The notes under the pieces are model-generated. The model was not told the DNA's origin. It was given only the letters and a program-made list of their open reading frames with translations, and searched no databases. Position numbers and translations under genes: made by a program. Positions 1 to 10,120 of a stretch of 64,000 nt of DNA are shown here, piece after piece. Source of the stretch: Schistocephalus solidus (taxonomy: Eukaryota > Platyhelminthes > Cestoda > Diphyllobothriidea > Diphyllobothriidae); assembly GCA_017591395.1 (NCBI GenBank), contig WEDG01000411.1, forward strand, positions 124,001 to 188,000. The letters run 5' to 3'. The stretch's first letter is position 1; every line of letters starts with the position of its first letter.

Positions 1-595
1 ACGCAACTTCGTCAACCTGTGTATACGCAAAAATGAAGAGCGACAAAATTGCATGAACCCAACATTTTGGCCAGCGATTCCATACGTCATAAACGTCTCG
101 GAGGTCATCAGCCGACTTCCTGCATCACACACAGGATTGGGCATCAAATAATGGGACCCACTGCCAGGTCGAGGAATATCTGGAGTAGTTTATCGGATCT
201 GATTCAGCTACGGGCACTGCAACTACGTCGAAAAACTAGAAGACTGTTCAAGGCGTGAATTGACAAATACCGGCAGCAGTACGGAGAAGTAACGCCAATT
301 CTCAAGTCGCGGAACATTCTACGCCAATGGGAACACTTTTAAGTTCAATGAAGCCAGAATTCTCGCGAGAGGTAACAATCGCTTAAGCCAGGATTTGCTT
401 TAGCCAGGTTTCATGGACCTCCAATATGTAAACATGTGTAATGACTCCCCCCAATCCATATTAGCTGCTGAGACTTAGTTTGGTCAAAGTAATTAACCAC
501 ACGGGGAACTCGTGTGTAAACATGTTCCAAAGTCAAGGGCGGTGAGGTTGATGATCAAGCCACGCCAAAATCTAACACGGTTGATGAAATTAATA
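1..595. other. No gene recognised
   Basis: Nothing in these bases resembles a known protein or RNA. Short open frames exist (for example at 49-258) but show no domain, no low-complexity domain logic and no plausible splice context. The stretch ends where a tRNA-derived short repeat begins. Confidence 0.5.
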
Positions 596-596
596 T

Positions 597-750
597 TGCC
601 GGCAAAGACAAGGCAGACTGGAATGGCCATTTGTGGCTTATTAGCCTTTATCAGCCAGGCATACCCAAGTCCAGACGGTGCACTACCCGAGGATCGAACC
701 CACGACCTGTTGGGCATAAATACAACGCTCTAACCATTGTCTTGCCGGGT
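597..750 (-). mobile_element. tRNA-derived SINE copy
   Basis: Read on the minus strand, this has a pol III A-box-like segment (around 735-715, containing ggttagagcg) and a B-box-like segment (GGTTCGATCC, around 690-700), followed by a body ending in the shared motif ccagtctgccttgtctttgcc. The same order of blocks recurs at 19036-19200, 58875-59065 and 60048-60205 (minus) and at 7138-7304 (plus). This copy is divergent from the others and has a damaged 5' end (gtcttgccggg replaces the usual gagccacggg). It is a dispersed repeat, not a functional tRNA, because no cloverleaf with matched acceptor arms can be drawn. Confidence 0.75.
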
Positions 751-771
751 TAAATTGGGAGCATTGACTGC

Positions 772-915
772 ATTTGTTGATGAATGCTCACCGATCGCTT
801 AAAGTAAATCACTCTTCCCACACTGCATTGAGGCTCACTCTCGAGCCCCGCCAGCAGATAACAGCCCGAATACCGGCCACCAAGCGATGATCGGTAATCA
901 TCTTCGAGGAGGGGT
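772..915. repeat. Imperfect palindromic element next to the SINE
   Basis: The left arm, gttgatgaatgctcaccgat, and a right arm around 893-912 (gatgatcggtaatcatctt) are imperfectly inverted. A better preserved version of the same palindrome lies at 60239-60378, also about 30 bases beyond a SINE copy. The repeated arrangement SINE then palindrome suggests one composite repeat family. This copy is decayed, so its boundaries are approximate. Confidence 0.45.
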
Positions 916-1297
916 GGATGCCGGTAGTTGTCGTAGGATACCGACTGCATCCTATGAATACTGCAACACTATAAGTATGAAGAACATGTATCTGATGCTG
1001 TCGCTGCATTTCAGGCCTAAGGATTTAAAAGCGCATGCATGAGTCAAACCCTCTCAAAACAGTTCTCGCTTTACACCTCGCGGTAGCCAATGCCGTCTTA
1101 AAAGTTAGGTCGGGGTGTATTTTAACTTCTTATATTTTTTTAGCGTGCGATCAAAACCGAATTTTTTTTGCCCATACATACCGAAACACATTGCCTAAGT
1201 CTGAGGTAGCTTTTGGAAGTGTGCACGACATCGCTCTTCAAACAATACTCTATGGGCGTTCTCTCAAAATGTGCAGGGAAAGAATGTGTAAATTCAT

Positions 1298-1469
1298 TAA
1301 AGCAGGCGTAAACCGCAGGATTTATTGGTACCAAGAAATTTCGCGACGGCTTATCAACTGCAACCCGTCTTTGCATAACACAAGTAACGAATGAAAATGG
1401 ACAGCAGTTTGAATTAACAGAAAATCAATACATAACAGCAAGGTCCAATGGACAACGTAAATAACTTCA
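1298..1469 (+). repeat. 172-bp direct repeat, copy 1
   Basis: This segment (starting taaagcaggcgtaaac, ending aacgtaaataacttca) is repeated in the same orientation at 2728-2899 with only a few differences, such as aaccgcagg versus aacagcagg and acataacag versus acattacag. Its first 77 bases are present again in reverse at 3099-3175. The copies bracket and overlap the inner end of the 1.2-kb inverted repeat, so the unit is probably involved in how that structure formed. Confidence 0.85.
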
Positions 1470-1602
1470 GGAGAAATCCACTGGATACTCCTTGCTATTT
1501 TTGCAGTTCTGAAGAAATTCAATCCGTGTATTTTCCTTCAATATTTGGCATTTTAATTGTAAAAGTCTATCCAAAGACTTTATTATATCTGGTGGGAGAT
1601 GT
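1470..1602. other. Spacer between direct repeat and inverted repeat
   Basis: Unique-looking sequence that joins the first 172-bp repeat to the outer end of the left inverted-repeat arm. No coding or structural signal was seen in it. Confidence 0.4.
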
Positions 1603-2804
1603 GCCCTCGTCGTTTAACCCGGTAGTGGTGATCCCATTGGCATGTCTTTGACCAGCCAGTAAATGGTCTCGTAGAATGTGAAGTGTTGCTTTATATAAAC
1701 CTTAAGGAGACCTATGAGATGTCTGCATTACAACCTTCCACTCATCTGGAGCAGTTTATTGATCATTTCAATTAGTATGCCTTGGAATGTAAAAAAAGTA
1801 TCAAGTCAGCTGACATTATGGCCCCCATTGTGTCAAATTTAAGTCCGAACTGAACAGATGAACCGACCGTGCAAACCTTCAGATGTATGGATGAGTTCAT
1901 TTTGCCGACGACCGGTTGATCTTAAAAACTTGAAAATTCACTGAGCAACTTTTCCTATTAGTCATGTATAGACTATAAGTAAATGATGTTTCTTGGTAAC
2001 GAACAAAAAATTATTTTCCACGTTTTAAGACTCCGGGCACCTGGGTAGCTTAGTAAAACGATTCACCTTTCAATCAGACCTAAGAATAAATTCCCTTAAG
2101 TTGTTAAAAATATGCAACGGTACTATATTTTCTTTTACACATTTTTTCAGAATTTTTTTGCATACATCAATATTTCTATCGACCCTTACCCCATCTGGAA
2201 ACGTCGTTGCAGTAGTTTTTAGTTTCTAGTTGCCTGGCCGACGCGCACTAGTGTTCATACAAGTAAATTGAGGTATTCTTGCAGGCTCGGTCACAAAAAC
2301 CACGTCACCTAGGATATGCAAGTATTCCCAGCTGAGTTCCTCTTGATCTTAATAATCAACTTCTTTCTTAGGTTCATGTCATATTAAGAGACCTCTTTTG
2401 GTGGGACTACCAGCATGCTAAAGGATACTAGCAGTATAAGGTTAAAATTCGATCGAATACGTTACTCTTAATAAACCCTAGCTTAAATTATGCGGTAATT
2501 CCTTATAATTCTTGCTGGAAGTGCTCATTGCAAATTGGGCGCCGATTTCTAGTGTTGAAAGCAATTAACAAACTCTTTAAAATTGCTAAATAGGGTGAGT
2601 ATGTACATTTGCAAGCCCCACGAATAATAATGATAAAAGTTACATATGTGTCCCCTCTTTGAATACCTATGGCCGGAATGTACAAGTCTTTAATGAATTT
2701 TGAAGCATTTTCTCCCGGGTATGAATTTAAAGCAGGCGTAAACAGCAGGATTTATTGGTACCAAGAAATTTCGCGACGGCTTATCAACTGCAACCCGTCT
2801 TTGC
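1603..2804 (+). repeat. Left arm of 1.2-kb inverted repeat
   Basis: About 1,202 bases that recur as the reverse complement at 3099-4303. The outer end starts gccctcgtcgtttaacccgg and the inner end is caacccgtctttgc. By eye the arms differ at scattered single bases only (for example gagacctatgagatg versus catctcataaggtctc), so identity is very high. The spacer is 294 bases (2805-3098). No open frame with a recognisable domain is present in the arm; short frames at 2503-2685 and 3218-3400 encode the same 60-residue string only because they are the same sequence in inverted copies. Confidence 0.9.
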
Positions 2805-2899
2805 ATAACACAAGTAACGAATGAAAATGGACAGCAGTTTGAATTAACAGAAAATCAATACATTACAGCAAGGCCCAATGGACAACGTAAATAACTTCA
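2728..2899 (+). repeat. 172-bp direct repeat, copy 2
   Basis: Second copy of the 1298-1469 unit. Its first 77 bases form the inner end of the left inverted-repeat arm and the rest lies in the hairpin spacer. That position means the inverted-repeat breakpoint falls inside this repeat unit. Confidence 0.85.
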
Positions 2900-3098
2900 A
2901 AAAAGAAAATGTGAGGGAGAAGCTTATACAACTAGAACCATGAAGCATCTAGGGTGAAAATTACCAGAACAATTGTAGATTGATCACGTGGTCTAGTTGC
3001 TTACAAAGATTGGGTTTCTCCCTCCGTATGTACGCTGCTTCCAAGTAGCGCAATGTCCGAGTTGTTCGTGCCCAAACAAGTACTCGGAAATCTGTTAG

Positions 3099-4303
3099 GC
3101 AAAGACGGGTTGCAGTTGATAAGCCGTCGCGAAATTTCTTGGTACCAATAAATCCTGCTGTTTACGCCTGCTTTAAATTCATACCCGGGAGAAAATGCTT
3201 CAAAATTCATTAAAGACTTGTACATTCCGGCCATAGGTATTCAAAGAGGGGACACATATGTAACTTTTATCATTATTATTCGTGGGGCTTGCAAATGTAC
3301 ATACTCACCCTATTTAGCAATTTTAAAGAGTTTGTTAATTGCTTTCAACACTAGAAATCGGCGCCCAATTTGCAATGAGCACTTCCAGCAAGAATTATAA
3401 GGAATTACCGCATAATTTAAGCTAGGGTTTATTAAGAGTAACGTATTCGATCGAATTTTAACCTTATACTGCTAGTATCCTTTAGCATGCTGGTAGTCCC
3501 ACCAAAAGAGGTTTCTTAAAAATGACATGAACCTAAGAAAGCAGTTGATTATTAAGATCAAGAGGAACTCAGCTGGGAATACTTGCATATCCTAGGTGAC
3601 GTGGTTTTTGTGACCGAGCCTGCAAGAATACCTCAATTTACTTGTATGAACACTAGTGCACGTCGGCCAGGCAACTAGAAAATAAAAACTACTGCAACGA
3701 CGTTTCCAGATGGGGTAAGGGTCGATAGAAATATTGATGTATGCAAAAATAATTCTGAAAAAATGTGTAAAAGAAAATATAGTACCGTTGCATATTTTTA
3801 ACAAATTAAGGGAATTTATTCTTAGGTCTGATTGAAAGGTGAATCGTTTTACTAAGCTACCCAGGTGCCCGGAGTCTTAAAACGTGGAAAATAATTATTT
3901 GTTCGTTACCAAGAAACATCATTTACTTATAGTCTATACATGACTAATAGGAAAAGTTGCTCAGTGAATTTTCAAGTTTTTAAGATCAACCGGTCGTCGG
4001 CAAAATGAACCCATCCATACATCTGAAGGTTTGCACGGTCGGTTCATCTGTTCAGTTCGGACTTAAATTTGACACGATGGGGGCCATAATGTCAGCTGAC
4101 TTGATACTTTTTTTACATTCCAAGGCATAATAATTGAAATGATCAATAAACTGCTCCAGATGAGTGGAAGGCTGTAATGCAGACATCTCATAAGGTCTCC
4201 TTAAGGTTTATATAAAGCAACACTTCACATTCTACGAGACCATTTACTGGCTGGTCAAAGACATGCCAATGGGATCACCACTACCGGGTTAAACGACGAG
4301 GGC
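3099..4303 (-). repeat. Right arm of 1.2-kb inverted repeat
   Basis: Reverse complement of 1603-2804 over about 1,205 bases. The match runs from gcaaagacgggttg at the inner end to gacgagggc at the outer end. A weak continuation (ggagat on the left, atctcc on the right) extends the symmetry by about 10 bases on each side. No target-site duplication was convincing by eye. It could be a fold-back transposable element or a local inverted duplication. Confidence 0.9.
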
Positions 4304-4330
4304 TTATCTCCAAACAGGTGACGAGGTAGT

Positions 4331-4785
4331 TTTCGCAACCTTCAGTAGAACATTTGCGGCTCCATGTGTCGATGATGCCCTCGTCATAATCCAATGCGAA
4401 CTTCGTCTCCTTTTGCACAAAATAACAATCCGTCTCGTGTTCAGAAAACCTAACGGTTTCCTTGACGATATCTTTACACTGGGCTCGGGTGGGATAGGAG
4501 AGATCGCAGCAGATGCTGTGCGTAACTTAATCACCTGCGCGTCACCGTCTCTGTTGTGGGGCGCACGGCGGACATCTTCGGGGATGAACGGGCAAACTGT
4601 CGTAGAAACATTTCACCCACAGTCAGAAGAACGCCAGGTTCGGTGACTTTCGCAACCTTCAGGAGAAAATTTTCGGCTCTGTTTGTCGATGATGCCCCCG
4701 TCATAATCAAATGCGAAATTCGTCTCTTTTTTGCACAAAATAACAACCCTTCGCGTGTTCTGAAAACCCAGCGGGCAGCTAGCAA
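4331..4785 (+). repeat. 317-bp-period direct repeat
   Basis: Bases 4331-4470 (cgcaaccttcagtagaac, cgatgatgccctcgtcataa, gcacaaaataacaa) recur at 4648-4785 as cgcaaccttcaggagaaa, cgatgatgcccccgtcataa and gcacaaaataacaa. The offset is 317 bases. The intervening 4490-4645 carries a dispersed-repeat segment also found at 8698-8870. The pair are diverged tandem copies without coding potential. Confidence 0.75.
4490..4645 (+). repeat. Dispersed repeat, degenerate 'gtgcggtagatgcag' family copy
   Basis: Contains the ordered blocks gagagatcgcagcagatgct, cgcgtcaccgtctctgttgt and gcacggcggacatcttc. These are a diverged form of the blocks at 54968-55150, 56900-57040 and 61222-61400. A closer relative is at 8698-8870, which also shares acgccaggttcggtg at its end. 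It is non-coding. Confidence 0.65.
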
Positions 4786-5439
4786 CTACAGTCTTTGGGA
4801 AGGCCACCAACATGTGTCAAAACCAAGGGTACCATAGAAAGCACTCTGTATGTAACCAAAGCATTCTTTGTGCAAAGATGCAGGAACACTCTGTCATGAG
4901 CCGGACAAAAACGAGGTCACAATTTTGCTACCTCCAGCACGTCTTCGAGGTCAAATGGTACATGCACAATTGCTCTGAACGTGGCAGTTCATATAAACCA
5001 AGTCAGAATTCTGTGTAAGGACAAAAATAGGTTTGCGAGTTCAATTTCCCGGGGCTGGGAAAAATGGCTTGAGAAACAATCGAGCCTTAGCAAACGGCGA
5101 TAACCTTCATGAACCCTTTTGGCGCGCACGAATCCCTTCAAACGCAGCTCAAGGAACGGACCAGAGGACGAGAAATTTGGTCGAGCATGAGCCAAGAAGC
5201 GGGAGAATTGGAGTCCTGTTTTGGAAATTAAGTCAACGTTGTTTCTGCTTTCCATTTACATTGAGGTTCGCTTATGTCTCCATCGGTTAATTTATTTTAT
5301 TCATTAGATATTGATTTTACCCTTCATGCTTTATTAGAAATAAAATAATGCAGTCACATAAAAGCTACTCTAGCACGGCTTTGAGCGAAATAAAATGAAA
5401 TTTTAACCGTTCCAAGTATTCACCAACGACTGCTCATGA
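4786..5439. other. No gene recognised
   Basis: No domain, RNA gene or clear repeat was seen. Bases 5030-5240 are comparatively GC-rich and open on both strands (5033-5290 plus, 4989-5255 minus), which may mark a short repeat, but no second copy was found in the window. The rest is AT-rich. Confidence 0.4.
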
Positions 5440-5580
5440 TGTTGTCAGTTGCAGTTTCTGGCCATTAGAATCGCTTTTGATATTTTTATATGCTCTGTTT
5501 TGCTTACATATTTGTATTTAGGGTGAGTCGTAGAATTTTCTGCTGAAAAGTTTGGAATCATAAGTACAAGATAAGGCTTC
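5440..5580 (-). repeat. Diverged duplicate block A
   Basis: The plus-strand sequence cagttgcagtttctggccat and following bases reappear at 6360-6510 as cagttgcagttttcggccat with many later substitutions. On the minus strand both copies lie at the end of an open frame (108 codons at 5771-5445 and 118 codons at 6718-6362) whose last 40 or so residues are alignable. The frames resemble no family known to me. A diverged dispersed repeat is the simplest reading. A B-box-like gagttcaagtccgg at about 5750-5735 on the minus strand fits a SINE. Confidence 0.4.
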
Positions 5581-6359
5581 GCTCTATCTCTCTCTCGTTC
5601 CCTCTGATCGCTTACTTGAATCCTCCCTTGATCTGCTGCTCTGAGCTTTAATTGTTCCTGCATACCATGACCATTGTAGCAAATATGACCTATTTGAGGT
5701 CCGAGGCCAATTTCTTTCAAATTACTCTGGGGCATTTCGTCCGGACTTGAACTCAGTTCCCGCGTGCCCACTAATGTCCATTCGGCTTGCTATTGTACTG
5801 TAATTAGAGCACAAGGAACATGAGGATTTAGGTAGATGCAAGGTCCCTCTGGGTCACATTTAGTACTCCACCGCTAACCCTTACAAGGAAGGTGATAAAT
5901 GTTTTCTTATAAACGTCCACACAACGATTTTTTTGGCTTAAAGCCCGATTTATCTATAAAATATATAAATACAAAATTATAATCATGACGTCAAAAAATC
6001 ATCCTTTGCTTCACTATGACTCATGAAGCTCCCTCTATATATTTTTGTTTAAATTAAGTATTTATTTCGAGCTATCATATAATACTCTTTATTCAAAACT
6101 ACTGAACTTGGTTTAAAACACATTCATAATATCTGAACATTATTCTTTATTTGGCTTTTTAAATTTAACCGCAATATTTTTCGGTACTTCGTTCAAATGG
6201 GAATTTTCTAATGTGTATATCGTTTGGCCGACTTCGCTACTTATAACTAGTTTTTATCCCTCTTTGTTGATGTAAACTACAACAACGGGGTCATCTGCGC
6301 ACACCGTTTTGAAGGAAGTCGAAACGGGCTTAAATTGTGCCGCTAATTCACTGCCAATT
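5581..6359. other. No gene recognised
   Basis: AT-rich sequence between the two duplicated blocks. It includes a short tctctctctcg run near 5586-5600. No exon with splice sites, no domain and no tRNA was recognised. Confidence 0.4.
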
Positions 6360-6510
6360 CTTCATACAATCGACAGTTGCAGTTTTCGGCCATTATGAAC
6401 CGCTTTCGCTAATACGATATTATCTAGTTTGCATGCATATTTTATCCACGGTGGAGGCTGGAATTTGTTCTGAAAATTTGAGATGCTAACTTCAGAATGA
6501 AGCGTGTGTC
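6360..6510 (-). repeat. Diverged duplicate block B
   Basis: Partner of 5440-5580 in the same orientation about 920 bases away. The minus-strand frame that runs through it (6718-6362) is longer than expected for AT-rich DNA, but its upstream half is low in similarity to block A. No function is proposed. Confidence 0.4.
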
Positions 6511-7130
6511 TATATATTTCTCTGTCGAACAAATGCGCAGTTTTATCCCGATCCGGGTCGAAACGCGCAACGGTCAACACGGAGTGCCAACTGCTACCCA
6601 AGTGGACGGATATAGTGCAGTCTGGGGACGTGAACAAGATCAGCGGCCAAGAGGGGACAGGTAAGTTTAGGGAAGAAGTGGATGGTGTCATTATCCGAGA
6701 CAAGACACTGAGCCTCAAAAAGAAGCATGAGAGATAGACTTGAAAGAAGAAGACTGCGCCTGATCCACCATGTCACCTCGGTGACTGTATAGATGAGCCG
6801 CCCCGTTAGTAGTCACAGGCTAGCGTCACCGTCAACCCATGACTACTACAAGGCGTGGTAGGAGGACGACAACCGGACTACATTAGAAATATCAGAACAA
6901 CCCAAACACGGATCCCAAGTTTACATAATTTCCTTATATATCCTCTGGAAACATTTCTGTATCAGTCAGCTACCAAAATCTGTCATCCTCTCTGTTTGAC
7001 CGAGTTCTGCTTGGCAGGTCGTTGCCTGTTCGTGCTCGCGCACCCTCGTATGAGGCTGTTTTGATTCTGGAAGTCAATAGATCGGTTTAAAACCTTCCCT
7101 GAGTGAATATAAACATATATTCTAGGTAGA
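6511..7130. other. No gene; partial copy of a nearby repeat
   Basis: Bases 7005-7085 (gttgcctgttcgtg ... atagatcggt) are a diverged copy of 7625-7690 (gttgcctgttcgtg ... ctagatcggt), so the repeat unit seen at 7351-7950 probably extends back into this stretch. Nothing else was recognised. Confidence 0.45.
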
Positions 7131-7137
7131 ATTACAT

Positions 7138-7304
7138 TGCCGACAAAGACAAGGGAGACTGTAATAGCTCAACGATTAGAGCACTTGCCTGCTGATCAAC
7201 AGGTCACGCCTTCGAGTCTCGGGTAGGTTACGACCTGGGGATACGGTTGGCTGAAAATGACTAGTAAGCCAGAGATTTTCATTCCAGTCTCCCTTGTTTT
7301 TGCC
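7138..7304 (+). mobile_element. SINE-like element with terminal inverted repeats
   Basis: The element begins gccgacaaagacaagggaga and ends tctcccttgtttttgcc, so its ends are inverted copies of about 22 bases. Between them lies a tRNA-like unit: agctcaacgattagagc is a good D-arm, ttcgagtctcgg is a B-box/T-arm match, and the body gttggctg ... ctagtaagcc is the reverse of the SINE bodies elsewhere in the window. Most other copies carry only one of the two gacaaagacaaggg ends. It is either a SINE with a duplicated inverted tail or a non-autonomous DNA element that captured a tRNA promoter. Confidence 0.65.
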
Positions 7305-7350
7305 TATAATACTAAGCTGCTGTGCGTATATATGATATATATATATATAT

Positions 7351-7583
7351 CCCGATCTGCAGCGACAGAGGATGACAGGCGGTGAGGCACTGATGAACTT
7401 CGGTTCGATGAAGTGCTTATGACCCAACTGCTAGACCCAGTGTGTGGACTGTCTGCGCCGTACTCGTGTGCATGTTTGTGTTTCCAGTCCCAGCTGGTAG
7501 TCAGGGTTATGATTGGCTGAATGAAGGCAGAATAAGCCCAAAACAGACTGTATCAATCTACCCATATTCTCTGTCGTGTCTCC
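7351..7583 (+). repeat. 233-bp direct repeat, copy 1
   Basis: Starts cccgatctgcagcgacagag and ends tctgtcgtgtctcc. It matches 7718-7950 base for base except for roughly ten substitutions, with no indels. A frame from 7439 is open in both copies; it would read V-W-T-V-C-A-V-L-V and then a hydrophobic segment. Here the ATG of copy 2 is GTG. An (AT)n run at 7334-7350 precedes this copy. Confidence 0.9.
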
Positions 7584-7717
7584 TCTCTGCAATTATAACT
7601 TGGCCGACTTCGGCCTGGTAATTGGTTGCCTGTTCGTGACCTTTGCCACCCATACGGATCTTGTTTGCTTCGGGAAGCCACTAGATCGGTATGCGCCTAT
7701 TCCTGTTTGAAGAAATA

Positions 7718-7950
7718 CCCGATCTGCAGCGACAGAGAATGACAGGTGGTGAGGCACTGATGAACTTCGGTTCGATGAAGTGCTTATGACCCATCTGCTA
7801 GACCCAGTGTGTGGACTGTCTGCGCCGTACTCGTGTGCATGTTGGTGTTTCCAGTCCCAGCTGATAGTCAGGGTTATGATTGGCTGAATGAAGGCAGAAT
7901 AAGCCCGAAACCGACTGTATCAATCTACCCATATTCTCTGTCGTGTCTCC
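7718..7950 (+). repeat. 233-bp direct repeat, copy 2
   Basis: Second copy of 7351-7583, offset 367 bases. The open frame from ATG 7809 encodes a 66-residue string with a hydrophobic N-terminal stretch and a secretory-signal look, but it has no recognisable domain and also occurs in a repeat, so I do not call it a gene. The flanks (about 7625-7690) also match 7005-7085, which suggests a larger tandemly duplicated unit. Confidence 0.9.
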
Positions 7951-8697
7951 TGCATATATACCGAACGAGTAAGTCCTGTAAACGATATTTTAGTGGATAT
8001 CTACCATAAATTTATTCGTATGTAAATAGTAAAGGTCTCGATCTTTGGGAAAGATACTAATTTTATTGCGGATGTTTTCGAGACTGATTACCAACTCTTT
8101 CGGAGTTATGCTTGCTGAAGAATTAATGCTGTCGCTGCCCGCCCACTTAGGTAAGACAGCCAATTCCTGGAAGAAGTGCACTCATTTGAAGCATATTGTA
8201 ATAGACGTATGAATTTGGATGCTACAAGTAAATTTCTTAAGGGCGAATAGAGACGAACCTAGCCAACCTTGACCGGATGACTGACTTCAGCAAACGCATA
8301 AACGCGCAGGTTTCGTATAGGCCTAGAATTGTTTTGCTGGTCAAGATTTACCTTCTAACAGCGCGAATACATCTGACGAACAAGTTGGGGAATCTGGCAT
8401 AAAAATATTTGTTCTCAATTTTTTACAAGATAAGAGTAATTTATCGGATCCTATTTTTAATAATCCTGGAGGCTTAGGGGAATTATAAATCACTGGAGCA
8501 AGGTTAACTCTTGAGCACAGTCGAGATGCTTTGTCAACAAGCCGGATTGGTAAGAATGAGGAAACCACAACTGAATGGTGCATTAAAGCCCTACTCTATG
8601 TAAATTGCCCGATATTATCCTCTAAACAGTCTTATTTGATTCTCTTGGTATGGCAGCACGCCTAGGTACAGGCGCACGCATTCCGCCCACCTGTGCT
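7951..8697. other. No gene recognised
   Basis: Open frames on the minus strand at 8181-7990 and 8583-8341 have no recognisable domain. No repeat partner was found in the window. Confidence 0.4.
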
Positions 8698-8870
8698 CGG
8701 TCCAGCCCAGGTGGGTTGGGAAAAGAGAGATCGCAGCGGCTGATTTGCGAAACTTGAGCACTTACGTGTCACCGTCCCTGTTGTGGGGCACACGGCGGGC
8801 ATCTTCAGGAATTAACAGGCAAACGGTCATAGAAACATTTTACACAGTCAGAATAACGCCAGGTTCGGTG
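8698..8870 (+). repeat. Dispersed repeat copy, close relative of 4490-4645
   Basis: Shares gagagatcgcagc, cgtgtcaccgtccctgttgt, cacggcgggcatcttcagg and acgccaggttcggtg in order with 4490-4645. It belongs to the same broad family as the copies at 55-63 kb. It is non-coding. Confidence 0.65.
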
Positions 8871-9839
8871 CCTTTTAATCTATTCTCCCATCCTTCATCT
8901 TTCCGCTTTCAACATACGATTGTGAAATAAGTCTCCTCGTGTATACTTTCGAAGTCACCCTGTTGACCTTATAGTTCAGTTTTTATTTAATATTGCCGCG
9001 TCATTCTGATCCCTTAAAATATTTAAATCAAATTTTAAAAAAGATGCACTCTCTAACTGCAGCACTACTCATTCGACTAACTTCGAACACGCTTGAGTCC
9101 GTTATATCGATTTTACCCTCAGAAGATGCAAAGGTACGTTTATATCACAAAACTCTTCGCAACGATTCACAACGTAACTATATGCTGTACAATTAATTTT
9201 GTTGCAAAGCCAAAACGTTCTTTCTTTGCTTCGATCTTTACACCCTTTAAAATAAATGGTTTTAGCATTAAGTAACTGATATGCAACTGTAAACTACCCA
9301 GACAAAATAAATAATTTGTGGAGTTTTACCATCGTGGAAAATAGAAATGTTCCCCAAAGATGAGTTTCCAAGTAATTAAAGCGGTCTGATATGTTTGCAT
9401 TGTCCACCTGTTTCCAAACTACATGCCCGGAGGCTTCACTTGTCGCACAAACACATTAAGCAACTAATTTCTCCTTTACAGTCGCGCGGTTTCCACCAGC
9501 AAGACACCATGCTGACAGTTTAGTTATACATTAAACACTCTAGCCTTTTTAGTCATCAAAAGGAACAAGGAAAGCGCTTTTCTTGAAAGTCAGGTTAACT
9601 GTTACTGCTGTCTCTAGCAGGAGATGATGCAGTAAAGAGAATATCTGCGCAATTTTGACTGCACTGCTTTGGTGTGGCGTATAATATCGTGCAGAATGGC
9701 GAAGGAATTACAGAGGGATCATAGGCGCACACGAGCTGTCTCGTATTCAGATCAGGTGAGGTTGGATTACTTGTCCCACCACTACCCTTCCACACGCAGA
9801 AAATGGTACGAAAACGCATCATCGATGGAAGGCTGTGTA
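8871..9839. other. No gene recognised
   Basis: Mostly AT-rich without repeats I can pair. The minus-strand frame at 9936-9595 overlaps the start of the retroelement 5' region and is its antisense shadow, not a gene. Confidence 0.4.
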
Positions 9840-10120
9840 TAACGCATGTCTCCTTATGCATTCCTGTAGCCGCCTTTAACTGGTACACAACTCTCACCTT
9901 AGAGCTCCTCATAGCTGGGCTCTTCCCAGCGGCCAAACCCCGGGGTAACCTTCACGACCGGTGGGCAAAACCACGTTAGGGTCTCCGGTGCTGTGTGTGC
10001 CTCCACACTCAGTATGTCTGACAGTTGAACTTCCCACCTCACTCCTCTCTAAAAGTCGTACGGTGGGTTCGAAAGCAACCCCGTTGGCGGCCCTATGCTA
10101 ACTCGGGTCGCTCTCCCACT
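9840..10120 (+). mobile_element. Inverted 5' leader fragment of the zinc-finger retroelement
   Basis: Plus-strand bases from gccgcctttaactggtacac through cttcccagcggccaaacccc, gtgtgcctccacactc and gctaactcgggtcgctctcc match the leader of the element at 50150-50440 in the same order. Immediately after, at about 10113-10125, the sequence switches to the endonuclease region of the same family on the opposite strand. The fragment is therefore head-to-tail inverted relative to its neighbour. Confidence 0.75.

Noticed and set aside
7160..7240. A genuine tRNA gene
   Set aside because: The D-arm and T-arm motifs are present, but the acceptor and anticodon stems do not pair well and the unit is part of a repeated element.
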